Shown here: piece after piece, positions 24,034-34,853 of the stretch
How the letters are laid out: each line of letters starts with the position of its first letter
Numbering within the stretch: position 1 is the first letter of the stretch
NCBI RefSeq assembly: GCF_037038585.1
Contig: NC_092524.1
Coordinates: forward strand, 68,596,552 to 68,660,551
DNA from: Patagioenas fasciata
Taxonomy: Eukaryota; Chordata; Aves; Columbiformes; Columbidae
Direction of reading: 5' to 3'
Length of the DNA stretch: 64,000 nucleotides
Position numbers and translations under genes: made by a program
The notes under the pieces: model-generated
What the model was told of the DNA's origin: nothing
Databases searched by the model: none
Seen by the model: the letters and a program-made list of their open reading frames with translations, nothing else

Positions 24034-24034
24034 A

Positions 24035-24064
<30 letters not shown>
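24034..24064. repeat. (AAT)n microsatellite
   Basis: About ten AAT units inside the CpG-rich region, in what would be the first intron of the minus-strand gene starting at 24443. Confidence 0.95.
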
Positions 24065-24065
<1 letters not shown>

Positions 24066-24340
24066 TGGAAAGGACCCCGCACCGCTCCTGAGCGCTGGCT
24101 GCAGGATGGAGCCGCGGGCGCCGAAGTTCCGCGGCCAAACGCCGCCGCTCCCCCCGGGCCGCAGCGCCAAGGGCTCGCCCGGCCCCCCCGGGTCTCCCCG
24201 GGGCACGGAGGTGCTCTCAGCCCCCGCGAGGGGTGGGGATGACATCTGGGGGGGCTACAGGCACCCTCGGGCTTCTGCCGCCACCTCCCCACCCCACAAC
24301 CCCCCCACCAAGGACGCGGAGAGGCGGGAGGGCGCCTTAC

Positions 24341-24443
24341 TTTTCTGGCTGGAGTAGCCCGGGTAATATCCATAGTAGCCCGTGATCCGCAAGATCCTGT
24401 CCTCGATGGTGGCCACGCCGTTGGGTGCTGCTTTCCCATCCAT
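24341..24443 (-). CDS. First coding exon of an unidentified gene
   Basis: On the minus strand an ATG at 24443-24441 opens a 34-codon frame that ends one base into codon 35 at a strong donor, GTAAGG (24340-24335). The peptide starts MDGKAAPNGVATIEDRI, continues LRITGYYGYYPGYSSQK, and is rich in Tyr/Gly near its end. A second in-frame-shifted ATG four bases later would give another frame and is not chosen. There is no signal peptide or membrane span in this piece. The CpG island, the clean frame and the donor support a real first exon. I do not recognise the protein. The next exon must begin with two bases of a codon; the block at 88-131 is one weak candidate. Confidence 0.7.
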
Positions 24444-24512
24444 AAGAGGGAGGGAGCCGCTGGCGGGGCGGCCGGGCGGGACGCCGAGCCGAGCCGGGCT
24501 GGCAGCAGCAGC

Positions 24513-24567
24513 GGGAGGCGGAGGAGGAGGAGAGGAGGAGGAGAGGAGGAGGAGAGGAGGAGGAAGG
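24513..24567. repeat. (GGA)n-rich purine tract in presumed 5' UTR
   Basis: Repeated GGAGGA and GAGGAGGAG units about 70-125 bases upstream of the minus-strand start codon. On the transcript of that gene this is a pyrimidine-rich (TCC) stretch. Confidence 0.85.
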
Positions 24568-24743
24568 CGGTGCGGGCACGGCCGCCGCAGCCCGCGGTGC
24601 CGCCGGGGCGCTCGCTCTGCCTCCGCCGCCTGGTGCAGGACGCGCTCCGCAGCGCGGCAGCGGCCCCGGCCCGGCCCGGCCTCTCCCCCCGCCCAGCCCC
24701 GTGCGGGGGAGGGAACGGGGGAGGGAAGGGGGGCGGTAGTTCG

Positions 24744-25309
24744 CAGAACCACAGAATGTGAGGGACTGGAAGGGACCTGTAAAGCTCATCCAGTGCAATC
24801 CCCCCATGGAGCAGGAACACCCAGCTGAGGTTCCACAGGAAGGTGTCCAGGCGGGTTTGAGTGGCTGCACAGAAGGAGACTCCACAACCTCCCTGGGCAG
24901 CCTGGGCCAGGCTCTGGCACCCTCACCAGGAACAAGTTTCTTCTCAAATTTAAGAGGAACCTCTTCTGTTCCAGTTTGAACCCATTTCCCTTTATCCTAT
25001 CATTGGTTGTCACCGAGAAGAGCCTGGCTCCATCCTCCTGACACTCCCCCTTTCCATATTGATCCCCATGAATGAGTCCCCCCTCAGTCTCCTCTTCTCC
25101 AGCTCCAGAGCCCCAGCTCCCTCAGCCTTTCCTCACACGGGAGATGCTCCACTCCCTTCAGCATCTTGGTGGCTGCGCTGGACTCTCTCCAGCAGTTCCC
25201 TGTCCTTCTGGAACTGAGGGGCCACAGCTGGACACAATATTCCAGGGGTGGTCTCCCCAGGGCAGAGCAGAGGGGAGGAGAACCTCTCTCGATCTATCAA
25301 CCACATCCC
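24744..25309 (-). mobile_element. CR1 LINE 3' fragment abutting the CpG island
   Basis: The tail at the left edge (CAGAACCACAGAATGTGAGG) lies about 300 bases upstream of the minus-strand start codon, in the same orientation as that gene. It extends right to CAGAGGGGAGGAGAACC and is typical of the window's main CR1 subfamily. Confidence 0.94.
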
Positions 25310-25564
25310 TACTAGTTCAGCTGTTATTTAAAGGTGGGGTTGGGGTGGTGGGCTCGCTGCCTCCTTTGGGCTGCAGTTGAGGTGGGAAGGGGGTGTGAGC
25401 GCCAGCTCTGGCACCCAGCACACTGAGGGGGTCTCTCCTCCGAGCAGTGGCTCAGGTGGCTGCAGTCTATGTAAATCAATAAAGGTGGCACCCTATTCAT
25501 GCCAAGCCCCCTAAAATCCCTCTCCAGCCTCGTGACCACCCAAAGAACACGGTTGTCTGTGGGG
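25310..25564. other. Spacer between CR1 copies, nothing recognised
   Basis: Unique sequence; no supported exon or repeat seen. Confidence 0.4.
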
Positions 25565-25830
25565 TTCATAAAACCATTTTGGTTGGAAAAGACCCTCAAG
25601 AACATCGAGTCCAACCATTCCCCCACCCCTGGCACTGCCCCATGTCCCTGAGAACCTCATGTCCGTCTGTCCAACCCTCCAGGGATGGTGACTCCAGCAC
25701 TGCCCTGGGCAGCCTGTTCCAATGCCCCACAGCCCTTTGGGGAAGAAATTGTTCCCCAGATCCAACCTCAACCTCCCCTGGTGCAACTTGGGGCCACGTC
25801 CTCCTGTCCTACCCCTTGTTACTGGGAGAC
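25565..25830 (-). mobile_element. CR1 LINE 3' fragment (TTTTGGTTGG type)
   Basis: Tail ACCATTTTGGTTGGAAAAGA at the left, then the CCTGAGAACCTCATGTCCGT and GGGGAAGAAATTGTTCCCCA blocks. Fades out near 25830. Confidence 0.92.
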
Positions 25831-28300
25831 CATCTCAACAGGAGTTTCCTACATGCAGGAAAGTATTTCTCACAGCTCAGTCTAACACCATGGAATACTC
25901 TTTCCCTAGGATCTCCACTATCATGAACATTTCCATTTTTCATTTGTATTTTTGATGATACAAACACGTGGAGGACCGCTATAATGTATTTAACTCAGAA
26001 TCGCTCTGGCTTGCGGGATGGTCAGCGCTTCCCCACGCACGGGTCGCTGGGGGCTTGACATGGGTGGGGAAGGTGGCGTGGCATGGACCTGAGAAAGGTC
26101 CGGATCCTCAGATCTGTCCCCCCTATGGGTGTCAGAGAAAGGACAGAGGCCAAATTTGGCCTCAGAGGACTGTGTGGTGGTGAAGGTCTCACCACTCCGT
26201 GTCCCTCCAGAGGAACCCGTGGCTCTCCCTGTGTCACTGGGATGCTCAACCGTGCTGTCCCACGCTGTGGGAAAGCTCAGAAGAGGAGTTGTATACCTGC
26301 TCTAAGATCTATCCATCGGCTGTCCTTTAAATCCTTGCCTGCATTTGAAAAAAAAAAGAGGTGAGAAATCCACCATTTGGCTTCGTAACTCATTCCAAAG
26401 CTAATTCTCTCTTTGCTAACAGGCTTTGAATCACTTGACTTTTCCTGCTACTGGTCCTTGCTACGTTTCTCTGTGCTAGACTGAAAAGACCATCAGTAAC
26501 CAGCCTTTCTTCCTCCAAGGTGGGTTTCTAGCTAGTAATCACCTCACTTTATTCCAGCCCGTTCGTTGTTTTGTGGCTCTGTCGTGCCTTCTCTTACCTT
26601 CTCCTTTTTCATCCAGCCATTTCCATTAACTGGTGCACGGGGAACCCGCTCAAGCCATTTCATATCTCCTGCCTCCACCACTGTTCACATTCATTCTTCT
26701 CCCTTCCATGCTTGGCTAAATCAGCCGGTGGCACAAAACAGCCTTTTATGAGCACAAACAAATAAGAGATGTTTTAAAAATAGCTGTCGCTGTGGCTTTG
26801 CATGGGGAGTCATTAGCTAGTTTGTGTGCATACGGTGCTTTGAAGATCAACATTTTCTGGTATATGAATGCAGATAAAATAAATGCACTTAAGGTATTAA
26901 ATCCTCTCTTGAGCTTGATTTCTTGTTTCCTGCCATGCTGGGTAATACTAAGGGCAGTTACAAATCGGTGATAAACCACCCACCTATAACTCAGGAATTC
27001 AAGGTATTGCTCATTTCGCAGCTTCTTCACCCAATTTTAGCCTAGCTGTAAAACAAGATTAGTGACTTTTAATGTTTTTCAATGCATAGATTTTCTTTAT
27101 ATATACATTTTTTATTTGTCCAACAGAAGCACAAACTTCCCGCGTGGTGAATTTACATTGACTGACAACACACATTTTCCTTTTACTTCTGATCTGTGGG
27201 GTGTTATAAGCAGCCTGCGCCCCTCCAGGATTTCACAGAGCTTGGGACAGAAGCAGCTGAGAGCCAGACCAGGTGTTATTTGGCTTTGGGAGGTGCTGGG
27301 TCAGAAGGAGCTGGTGAGGCTCTGACCCCTCTGCAAGATTCAAATTCCCTGTCCTAGTTAGGGAAGCGCAGTTGATGCAAAAATCGCTTGTCTGGTGTGT
27401 TGTGTGGAGTCTCTGAATCCAGCACAAGTCCCCCCCCCCCTTCCCAATTTCACCTCCAGTGGGAGTTGGTGTTATGAGAACATTACCAGCATTGATCTCA
27501 GCTTCAAAGTCAAATTTCAGGACTTAAAAGTGTTACTTTGAAGAGAAGGCAAGAAATGACTGGTTCATTTGAAGGTTAAACTTAAGTGCCCAGAAACAAC
27601 TCTAAGCTTCAAATTCTTTCCAAATACCTTAATTCTGGCTTAATTTTTCATCTCCTCTCTTCCTTCTATCCCTGGGCTTTCAAGGACATGCTATGCATGT
27701 TGAAACATCACTAGATGATAATAGAAGCAAAGCCATTCTTGAAATTGCTCCTCTGGTTCCCTTCCCTTCCAACATCACTGTGTGCAAGTGATGCACAGCG
27801 TCCCTTTGAAAGCTTATAATGAATTGCAGCTTTGGATTGTTTCTGAATCCTTACTATGATCATTTTTCTATTCAGAAAAACCAAGCAGATTGCTTTTCCT
27901 GCAATCAGGTTTTTTGCAAGTTACAGTTAAAGGAGTGCAGAGGAAGCCTGGCTGAGTAAGATGGATGAACTACCATTTATCACCAAGAAAAAGGCGCTTA
28001 GATGATTAGGGGCACATAGGGACTTATTTGTTTCATCTTTTCAGGTTAAGAGGCTCATCAAAGTCACCAGTTGCATAAATATGCTAAAATTACTTTGCAG
28101 AGAGTTTTGTATAGGTACCGTGCTGTGACTACAATCTGTGAGTTGATCTAGAAAAGAGTTTTATAAGCATCAGTTTAACCCAGAGCTTGTTGTACAGGTC
28201 AAATTTACCCCAGACTCTACAATGGGTATTTTTTCTATAGAGAAAGGAGGAGACTTGCACCAGTAATGGGCACGGTTTAAAAAATAAACCGCAACAACAA
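25831..28300. other. Unique AT-rich sequence; short poly-C at 27430-27440
   Basis: No LINE, LTR or credible exon seen. A run of eleven C lies at 27430-27440 and a short poly-A near 26348. Probably intergenic or 5' flanking DNA of the 24-kb gene. Confidence 0.45.
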
Positions 28301-29092
28301 GGAGAAGGGGAGGAAAGGGAAGAAGGGGGAGGAAAGGGAAGAAGGGGGAGGGAAAGGAAAGAAGGGGGAGGGAAAGGAAAGAAGGGGGAGGGAAAGGAAA
28401 GAAGGGGGAGGGAAAGGAAAGAAGGGGGAGGGAAAGGAAAGAAGGGGGAGGGAAAGGAAAGAAGGGGGAGGGAAAGGAAAGAAGGGGGAGGGAAAGGAAA
28501 GAAGGGGGAGGGAAAGGAAAGAAGGGGGAGGGAAAGGAAAGAAGGGGGAGGGAAAGGAAAGAAGGGGGAGGGAAAGGAAAGAAGGGGGAGGGAAAGGAAA
28601 GAAGGGGGAGGGAAAGGAAAGAAGGGGGAGGGAAAGGAAAGAAGGGGGAGGGAAAGGAAAGAAGGGGGAGGGAAAGGAAAGAAGGGGGAGGGAAAGGAAA
28701 GAAGGGGGAGGGAAAGGAAAGAAGGGGGAGGAAAAGGAAAGAAGGGGGAGGAAGAGGAAAGAAGGGGGAGGAAGAGGAAAGAAGGGGGAGGAAAAGGAAA
28801 GAAGGGGAGGAAAAGGAAAGAAGGGGGAGGAAAAGGAAAGAAGGGGGAGGAAAAGGAAAGAAGGGGGAGGAAAAGGAAAGAAGGGGAGGAAAAGGAAAGA
28901 AGGGGAGGAAAAGGAAAGAAGGGGAGGAAAAGGAAGAAGGGGTGGAAAAGGAAGAAGGGGTGGAAAAGGAAGAAGGGGTGGAAAAGAAAGGGGTGGAAAA
29001 GAAAGGGGTGGAAAAGAAAGGGGAGGAAAAGAAAGGGGAGGAAAAGAAAGGGGAGGAAAAGAAAGGGGAGGAAAAGAAAGGGGAGGAAAAGC
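28301..29092. repeat. Purine-only tandem array with 20-bp core unit
   Basis: About 790 bases almost wholly A and G on the plus strand. 28341-28720 is nineteen identical copies of GAAGGGGGAGGGAAAGGAAA. To the right come 20-bp variants (28721-28800), 19- and 20-bp units, three 18-bp units containing GGGGTGG (28936-28989) and seven 15-bp units (28986-29090, GAAAGGGGTGGAAAA or GAAAGGGGAGGAAAA). The left edge (28301-28340) also has variant units. Frames of 314-348 codons on the minus strand arise only because the complement (CT) contains no stop codons. Confidence 0.97.
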
Positions 29093-29546
29093 AAGAATTG
29101 AGGGAAAAAAATAAATGAAAGAAAGAAAGAAGGGAAAAAAGACCACACCACAAACTTCAGGCCATATGTTTGCAAAAATAACCTCTCGAGTGAGAGAACA
29201 GTGTAAGTGTCTCCTGATCATCTTGCTGATTCTGCAGACAGACAGTCCCAGTGTCTTTTTTGCTGCTCACAGCTTTCCCAGACAGCCTCAAATAGAAAGG
29301 AACAAGAGTCTGGATGTATTTCACAGCTGCCTTTCAAATCCCACTGGGTGGTTCTGTCGTGAAACAGAGAGTCTTTCCACACGAGTAGAGCCTGGAGCAG
29401 CAGACCTTTCCTCACCTGCCTCTTTTCCAACCACAGCAGCTCCGGTTCTTCCTCCATGAGGCATCATTGCGTCCTTTTCGGTTCCTTATTTATGTTGCAA
29501 AGTACCCAAAAGACCCAACAGTCATCAAAACTCAGTAGGTCCTTGT
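29093..29546. other. Spacer, nothing recognised
   Basis: Unique sequence between the purine array and the next CR1; no supported exon seen. Confidence 0.4.
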
Positions 29547-29818
29547 GTTGGACAAACGGCCCAAGGGGTTAAGGGACAACAGGCACAGACTGAAACACAG
29601 GAGGTTCCATGTGAACATGAGCAGAAACTTCTTTGCTGGGAGGTGCCAGAGCCTGGCCCAGGCTGCCCAGAGCGGGTGTGGAGTCTCCTTCTCTGAGACA
29701 TTCAAACCCGCCTGGACCCACCTGTGTGATCTGCTCTGGGACCCTGCGTGAGCAGGGGGGTTGGACTGGGGGATCTACAGAGGTCCCTTCAACCCAGCCA
29801 CCCTGTGGTTCTGTGATC
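29547..29818 (+). mobile_element. CR1 LINE 3' fragment (AGCAGGGGGGTTGG type)
   Basis: Contains GGTTCCATGTGAACATGAGC and AGCAGGGGGGTTGGACTGGG and ends in CCTGTGGTTCTGTGATC. Same subfamily as the minus-strand copy at 55651-56302; differs clearly from the main subfamily. Confidence 0.93.
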
Positions 29819-32800
29819 AACACAGGGCAAAAGGGGTGGCAAAAATGCTTAGAACTGGAGTGACCACAGATCAACCTCAAGCTCGGAGGGTCACAACCCA
29901 GTTCTACTGCTTCCCACACCAGTTTCCTGCTCCATCACTACTTCATCCTCCTCCATGTACCTCCCCAGCCCGCCTGGAACGAGCGATCTCTGTCCGTGAG
30001 CAGAGGTTGCTGCCAGTCCTGCTGCCTCATCTCTTTGGGGAGGTTCTGACCTAAGCCATTATCAGGAGTGAGCTATAAAAACACAGGTAGCTTCGGTCTG
30101 TTAGTCCCCGCTTCTTTCTGGATGTGGCTTTACCTATTGAAAAACAAAAGGCTAAAAACCTGCCACAGCAAGGAACGTTTAATGCCAAATGACTCTTTTA
30201 ACTGAAAAATTGATTACAAGTTGATCATGCCAAATTGTTTCCATTCCAATATACCATTGCGGGTTGTTGTTTTTATTTTTTAACAGGAATGTGATGTTTT
30301 AACTTGGACTTCAACTTAGCAAGATGTTTTTAACAGTCGTGGCAAATAGGACTTCTCTCGTGTTATTTGGAGAAAGCTGGTTTGTGTGTTATGGCCCCAG
30401 TTCTCTCAGACAAATCTTGCTGGTGTAAAAGCAGCATAAACGTGAAGAAGATGGACCCATAGATAGGGAAAAGCAAGCCTGTAGCGTTTAAAGTTCCTCT
30501 AATTGTCCTCTCCAGCACAACCAGGTCCTGCTCGCTCTGCCCCACACACACCGGGGATGAAGGCTGGACCAGCTTCTCCATCAGCATGAAGGTCAAGAAG
30601 GACTCATTGACAATATGAAACCATTTAGTGTGAAGATGCCTGAAGCTGGCAGCTTGGTTTTAAGAGCTTTTCTCCCCTGAAAACTGGGGAGATTCCAGCT
30701 TGGAAGAAAATCTGACGTCCAGTTCCAAAATATTTCAGAGCATCACCAGATATTAAAAGGTTTTGATTTGGCAACGAGCTAGGCAGCTTTTTCAATGCCA
30801 GTTGATTTCATTGAAGGGAGGCAGAATGAGAAACAATCAATTCTTCCTGAAATTAAGACACAAAGATGGTATGAAAGACGGAGGAGAAAGCTGCCAGAAA
30901 AATAACACAAGGGACGTTGAAGAGCAAGGAAGAGAAACGGGGATGAGCAGGAAAGGAAAGAACAGAAAGGAAAAGAAGTTTTGCAAAAGGAGGAGGCCCC
31001 AAGTGAGATGTGTCCATGCAGAGACTGGAACAGCGATAAGCCGAACTAGAAAATAATACATAAAAATGCAAGCCGCCAGCTCTGCACATTTATTCTAACG
31101 AAAGCCAGCAAGAAAGGAGCTTTCAGGACACTCATCATTTTTGTTTCCAAGTAGCAAAGGGAGGTAGTTACTCCCCTGAGCCCATACTCTCCAGCATTTC
31201 CTAGGCACATGTATTCAGCAGTAGGGGAAGTAGACAGAGACTTGGTCCAAATTGCAACCGGTTGTTGAAAGTATTTGCTCCCTAAGGGTCATTCAAGGCA
31301 CCTCCGCTCATTCTCAATGGAAAAAGACGTTAAGAACTCCGTACAAACGGCACATGGCTGCTGCGTTCTCCATCACTTAAGATGGGCTGAGACACATGTT
31401 TTGCACATTACTGACCATGCATTTTGTCTGCCTGCTTTACTGGCTAGAGTTAAGCTCATTTCCAGCTGATGGACTGGTCTTACCCATTGCTTTACTTTTT
31501 AAACTCCCACTTCTTCAGCAGGGTCTGGGAGCAATGAATGGCCACAACTAGGTTCTTGTACTGCTTTCAGTAGAGCCATGAGCATGTAGACCAACAGATG
31601 ATCTTTGTTGGGAGCAGCAAGAATGGGGTGGACAAAGTCTGACTGCGGTGGCAGGGATAGGAAGTCATTATTTGTAGACAAAACAATAAATCTAGAATAG
31701 AATAAATCTAGAATAAATCTATGATGATCTTTCCAAGGAACCACTTTTCTGCTAGCACCCGCTCTTCCCATTCAAACCAGGATTTGATCTCTGAACGCTC
31801 TCCAGCGTTTGGTGCGCAAGGAGGAACCGCAGCTCTACACTGCGACTCAGGAATCGGCTGTGATGGGACCCACACAGGTTTCTTGAGCACCTGGTATGGT
31901 TTTGTGCACTTGCACCCATCCCTGGATTTGGAGGCTGCTGTCACTGCAAAGTGAACATGCTGACGCAGCGACATGGAAGTGTCTGAATGGTGGTCAGGAC
32001 GATACTGAACTCATGATTCGGTGTCAGAATCCTCTCTGCCTTGTGATCAGCTATACCAGTTTTTCAATTGATTTTGGTATCAGCAGGAGGCACAACAAGC
32101 AACACTGCATGTAACACACACAAGAAATCTGCAACACTGGGCGCTTTTACAAAACAGCTTTAAGCCCTGGCTCTTTTAATCCATCTGCACCTAAGAAGTT
32201 GCCCAGAAGGTATTTTGAGGAGATAAGGGGGTTGATGAGAAGTGGTAAGGAAAACTCAGAAATCTCTACCACCTCCTGGTGGCAGAGATTTGGTCTCTGT
32301 GTGAACGGAGATGCCGATGGAATGACACCCGCTCATCTGACATCACTGTAAAGATTCTAGTGTCTTCAGGTCAGCTCTATAACCCCTTAGAACACCCAGT
32401 GACACGTACGGTGTCACCTGAGCAGCAGTGGCGGGTCTGTCCTCAGCTTTCCCTTCGCACCCGTCTCCCTGCCTGCATCAAATCGACTCCTTTAGGCTCT
32501 TCCACCCTCCAGCCAGTTAAGCCAAAAAGATCATTTTGACATATTGTGTGCTGCTAGAGAAAGTGATCTTCCCTCCAGACTCACTCCTAAAAACATGGAG
32601 ATTACATCAACCAACGTGACTTAGCCCCAGCAACATAATTAATCCTGTCCCCTGGCCTTCACAGGTCTGTCAGATCAATATGGTATAGAAGGATAGAGGC
32701 TCCTTCTGATGTCCTAGGCTGAGTCTGTAGCTGACACCGAAAGAGAGGAGCAGCCTTATCCATCATCTCCTGCTCAGGAGTGAGCAGCTGGGTGATACAA

Positions 32801-32976
32801 CCACGTGTGCCACAAGGACCCTCCAGTCCCAGCTCTCAAAAGAAGAGCTCACAGCTCCTCCCCAAGGGCCCTTTGTGCCCGGTCCCATCACACTCGTTGC
32901 ACTTTCACTGCAGAAAGCTTCTTCTTACTTTCATTCCAGTTCTTGCTGTGAGTCAGGGCTCAATCCGTTGACCTGA
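29819..32976. other. Unique sequence, nothing recognised
   Basis: No repeats of note. Frames at 30763-31056 and elsewhere lack splice or domain support. Confidence 0.45.
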
Positions 32977-33457
32977 TGTGCTGGTTTAGCTGAAATCGAG
33001 TTAATTTTCTCCAAGCAGTTGGAAACTTCTTTTTTCGCAGCTGGCACAGTCAGTGTTTGGGTTTAGTTGGAGGATAATAAGATAGCACCCCAGAACAGAA
33101 TTACTGTCTTTCTTCAAGCAACTTTCCAGTGGTTTTGAGTTGAAATGAAGAGAATGTAAGAACTTACTGTTATGTTAACTGTTGTCTGGGAGCCCAGGGT
33201 GCCCTCTTCGCAGGACTGGCTGCTCAGCATGGACACAGTTCATGAAGAGTTGCATTGAGCACCTTCTATTTTATATTCTCTTTTAATTTTATATATATTG
33301 GAAGTAGTAATGGTATAGTGATATTATTTTATGTTATTATACCATTTTTATCTCCATGAGTTTCTCCCCTTTCAATTCTCTCCCTCACTTGGGGGTAGAA
33401 GTGAGTGAGCCAGCAGCTCTTGTGGTTTTGATTGCTAACTGGGGTTAATCCACAACA
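32977..33457 (+). repeat. Solo LTR of an older endogenous retrovirus with 5-bp target duplication
   Basis: A 481-bp element beginning TGTGCTGGTTTAGCTGAAAT, followed by GAGTTAATTTTC, and ending GGGGTTAATCCACAACA. It resembles ERVL-like avian LTRs known to begin TGT.CTGGTTT and to end in a TTAA.CCAC.ACA motif. The five bases CCTGA occur immediately before (32972-32976) and after (33458-33462). It is AT-rich in its second half with a TTTTATATATATTGG stretch. No internal viral sequence flanks it. Probably older than the pair at 7650 and 38658; this is a judgement by divergence from memory of family ends. Confidence 0.82.
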
Positions 33458-34557
33458 CCTGAACATCACCATCTGGTGTCATGGGCCACCTGAGAAACCT
33501 GCGGAGCACCAACAGGTATGGGAGAGGATTTAAAGAGTTCGTGCATTTTGGTGCTGGAGGTTATAAAGTGTTTTATAGCACATCCCCAATGGCTCTGGTG
33601 TTTTGTGTGAATCAAGCCCTCAGTGTCACCACTAAATAACTCTGTGCATTTACTTGGGGGAAAACACAAAAGTAATCCTGATTCTTCTGAAGACAGGGAT
33701 GTTTCATCCTGAGTCGTGTGGACTTGCAGGAGGCAGAAGAGCAGAGCGGTGTGTCATCCTGAGCCTGCATGCTCTGAGTTATCTGGGCTGCACCGGGGGG
33801 ATACAGGGCAGCACAACCCAACAGATGCCATTGACAAGCACTCAGATGAGCTGAGTAAATGTGTCTGGGTGTGCATATCTACCCTGAAAGCACACCAGCC
33901 AGTCAGAAGGATGGATTATGTGGGGAAAGCGAGGCCTCCCAGACACGGGACAGGACCTTTGGCTGCTTTCTGCTTTCCCCGCTGGCTGCAGGAGGCTGGG
34001 TGCATCACTCGCTGGAGGAACACAACTGCAAGCTGAGCCTTTTTGCCTCTGGGAATGAGGTTTTCATGGCGTGAGCTGCCTGTGAAGGTGAGGGTGATTG
34101 TTATCCTTCTCTTCCCATCTGTTTACTGTGCTGGGCTAAGTGGAGCAGATTGCAATCGGTCTTCACTGCCCAGCCTCAGCGTGCTGGCTTTGTCACGTTG
34201 CCCAGCAGCGTTGACATCCCCGACCGCTCTCCAGAAGGAGCTCATGAATTTGGGTTCCCTGGGCTTCTTCCAGTCCAGTTTGTCATCTTTTGGCACCCTT
34301 ATCATGTGGCAGATCCGGCTGGAGCTCCACGCACCCTCCTCTTTGGGCTCACACCTGCCACATTTGTAGCCCAGCACCCTGACCTCTCTTCTGCCCCACA
34401 AGCGGACACATAGGACTTGTGATCTGATGCTGCACATGCAGCACCAAAAGGCCCTGCCAAAGGAACTCAGCCACCTTCCCCAACAAACACAATGAACTTG
34501 ACCCAGATTCCTCATGCAGGTCTCACCACAAGTTGCAGCCCCCTTGCCCAGAGCATT
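33458..34557. other. Unique sequence with one exon-like block
   Basis: 33992-34087 on the plus strand sits between a strong pyrimidine-rich acceptor (GCTTTCCCCGCTGGCTGCAG) and a GTGAGG donor. No frame is open through it; the best carries a stop ten bases before the donor. It could be a non-coding exon or chance. Confidence 0.35.
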
Positions 34558-34853
34558 CATAGAATCCTAACACAGAATCATAGGACAGATTGGGTTGAAG
34601 GGACCTTCCCAGCTCCCCCAGTGCCCCCCCTGCCATGAGCAGGGACATCTTCACCAGCTCGGGTTGCTCAGAGCCCCGTCCAGCCTGGCCTGGGATGTCT
34701 CCAGGGATGGTTCAGCCACCACCTCTCTGCCCAACCTGGGCCAGGCTCTCACCACCCTCAGGGCCAACAATTTCTTCCTCATGTCTGGTCTGAATCTCCC
34801 TCCTTTAGTTTAAAACCACTACCCCTTGTCCCATCACAACAGGCCCTGCTAAA
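34558..34853 (-). mobile_element. CR1 LINE 3' fragment (GAGCAACCTGAGC type)
   Basis: The left edge carries two tail repeats (CATAGAATCCTAACACAGAA), then CTGCCATGAGCAGGGACATC. It ends at the right near CATCACAACAGGCCCTGCT. Confidence 0.93.

Larger units (their letters stand above)
23930..24743 (-). promoter_or_regulatory. CpG island and presumptive promoter of a minus-strand gene
   Basis: GC-rich with dense CpG from about 23930 to 24743, unlike the AT-rich DNA on either side. It covers the minus-strand start codon at 24441-24443, presumed 5' UTR to its right (including a GGA repeat at 24513-24567) and the beginning of the first intron to its left. No TATA box is evident, as usual for CpG-island promoters. 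The exact transcription start cannot be read from sequence. Confidence 0.72.

Noticed and set aside
23768-24885. Long minus-strand frames of 350, 182 and 165 codons over the CpG island
   Set aside because: GC-rich sequence lowers stop density, and the long frames run on into the CR1 and across the AAT repeat. Only the short ATG-to-donor segment at 24341-24443 has exon structure.
28129-29221. Three overlapping minus-strand frames of 314-348 codons, rich in Phe, Pro, Leu and Ser
   Set aside because: They are translations of the purine array's pyrimidine strand, which contains no stop codons in any frame. There is no splice or start support and the frames are interchangeable.
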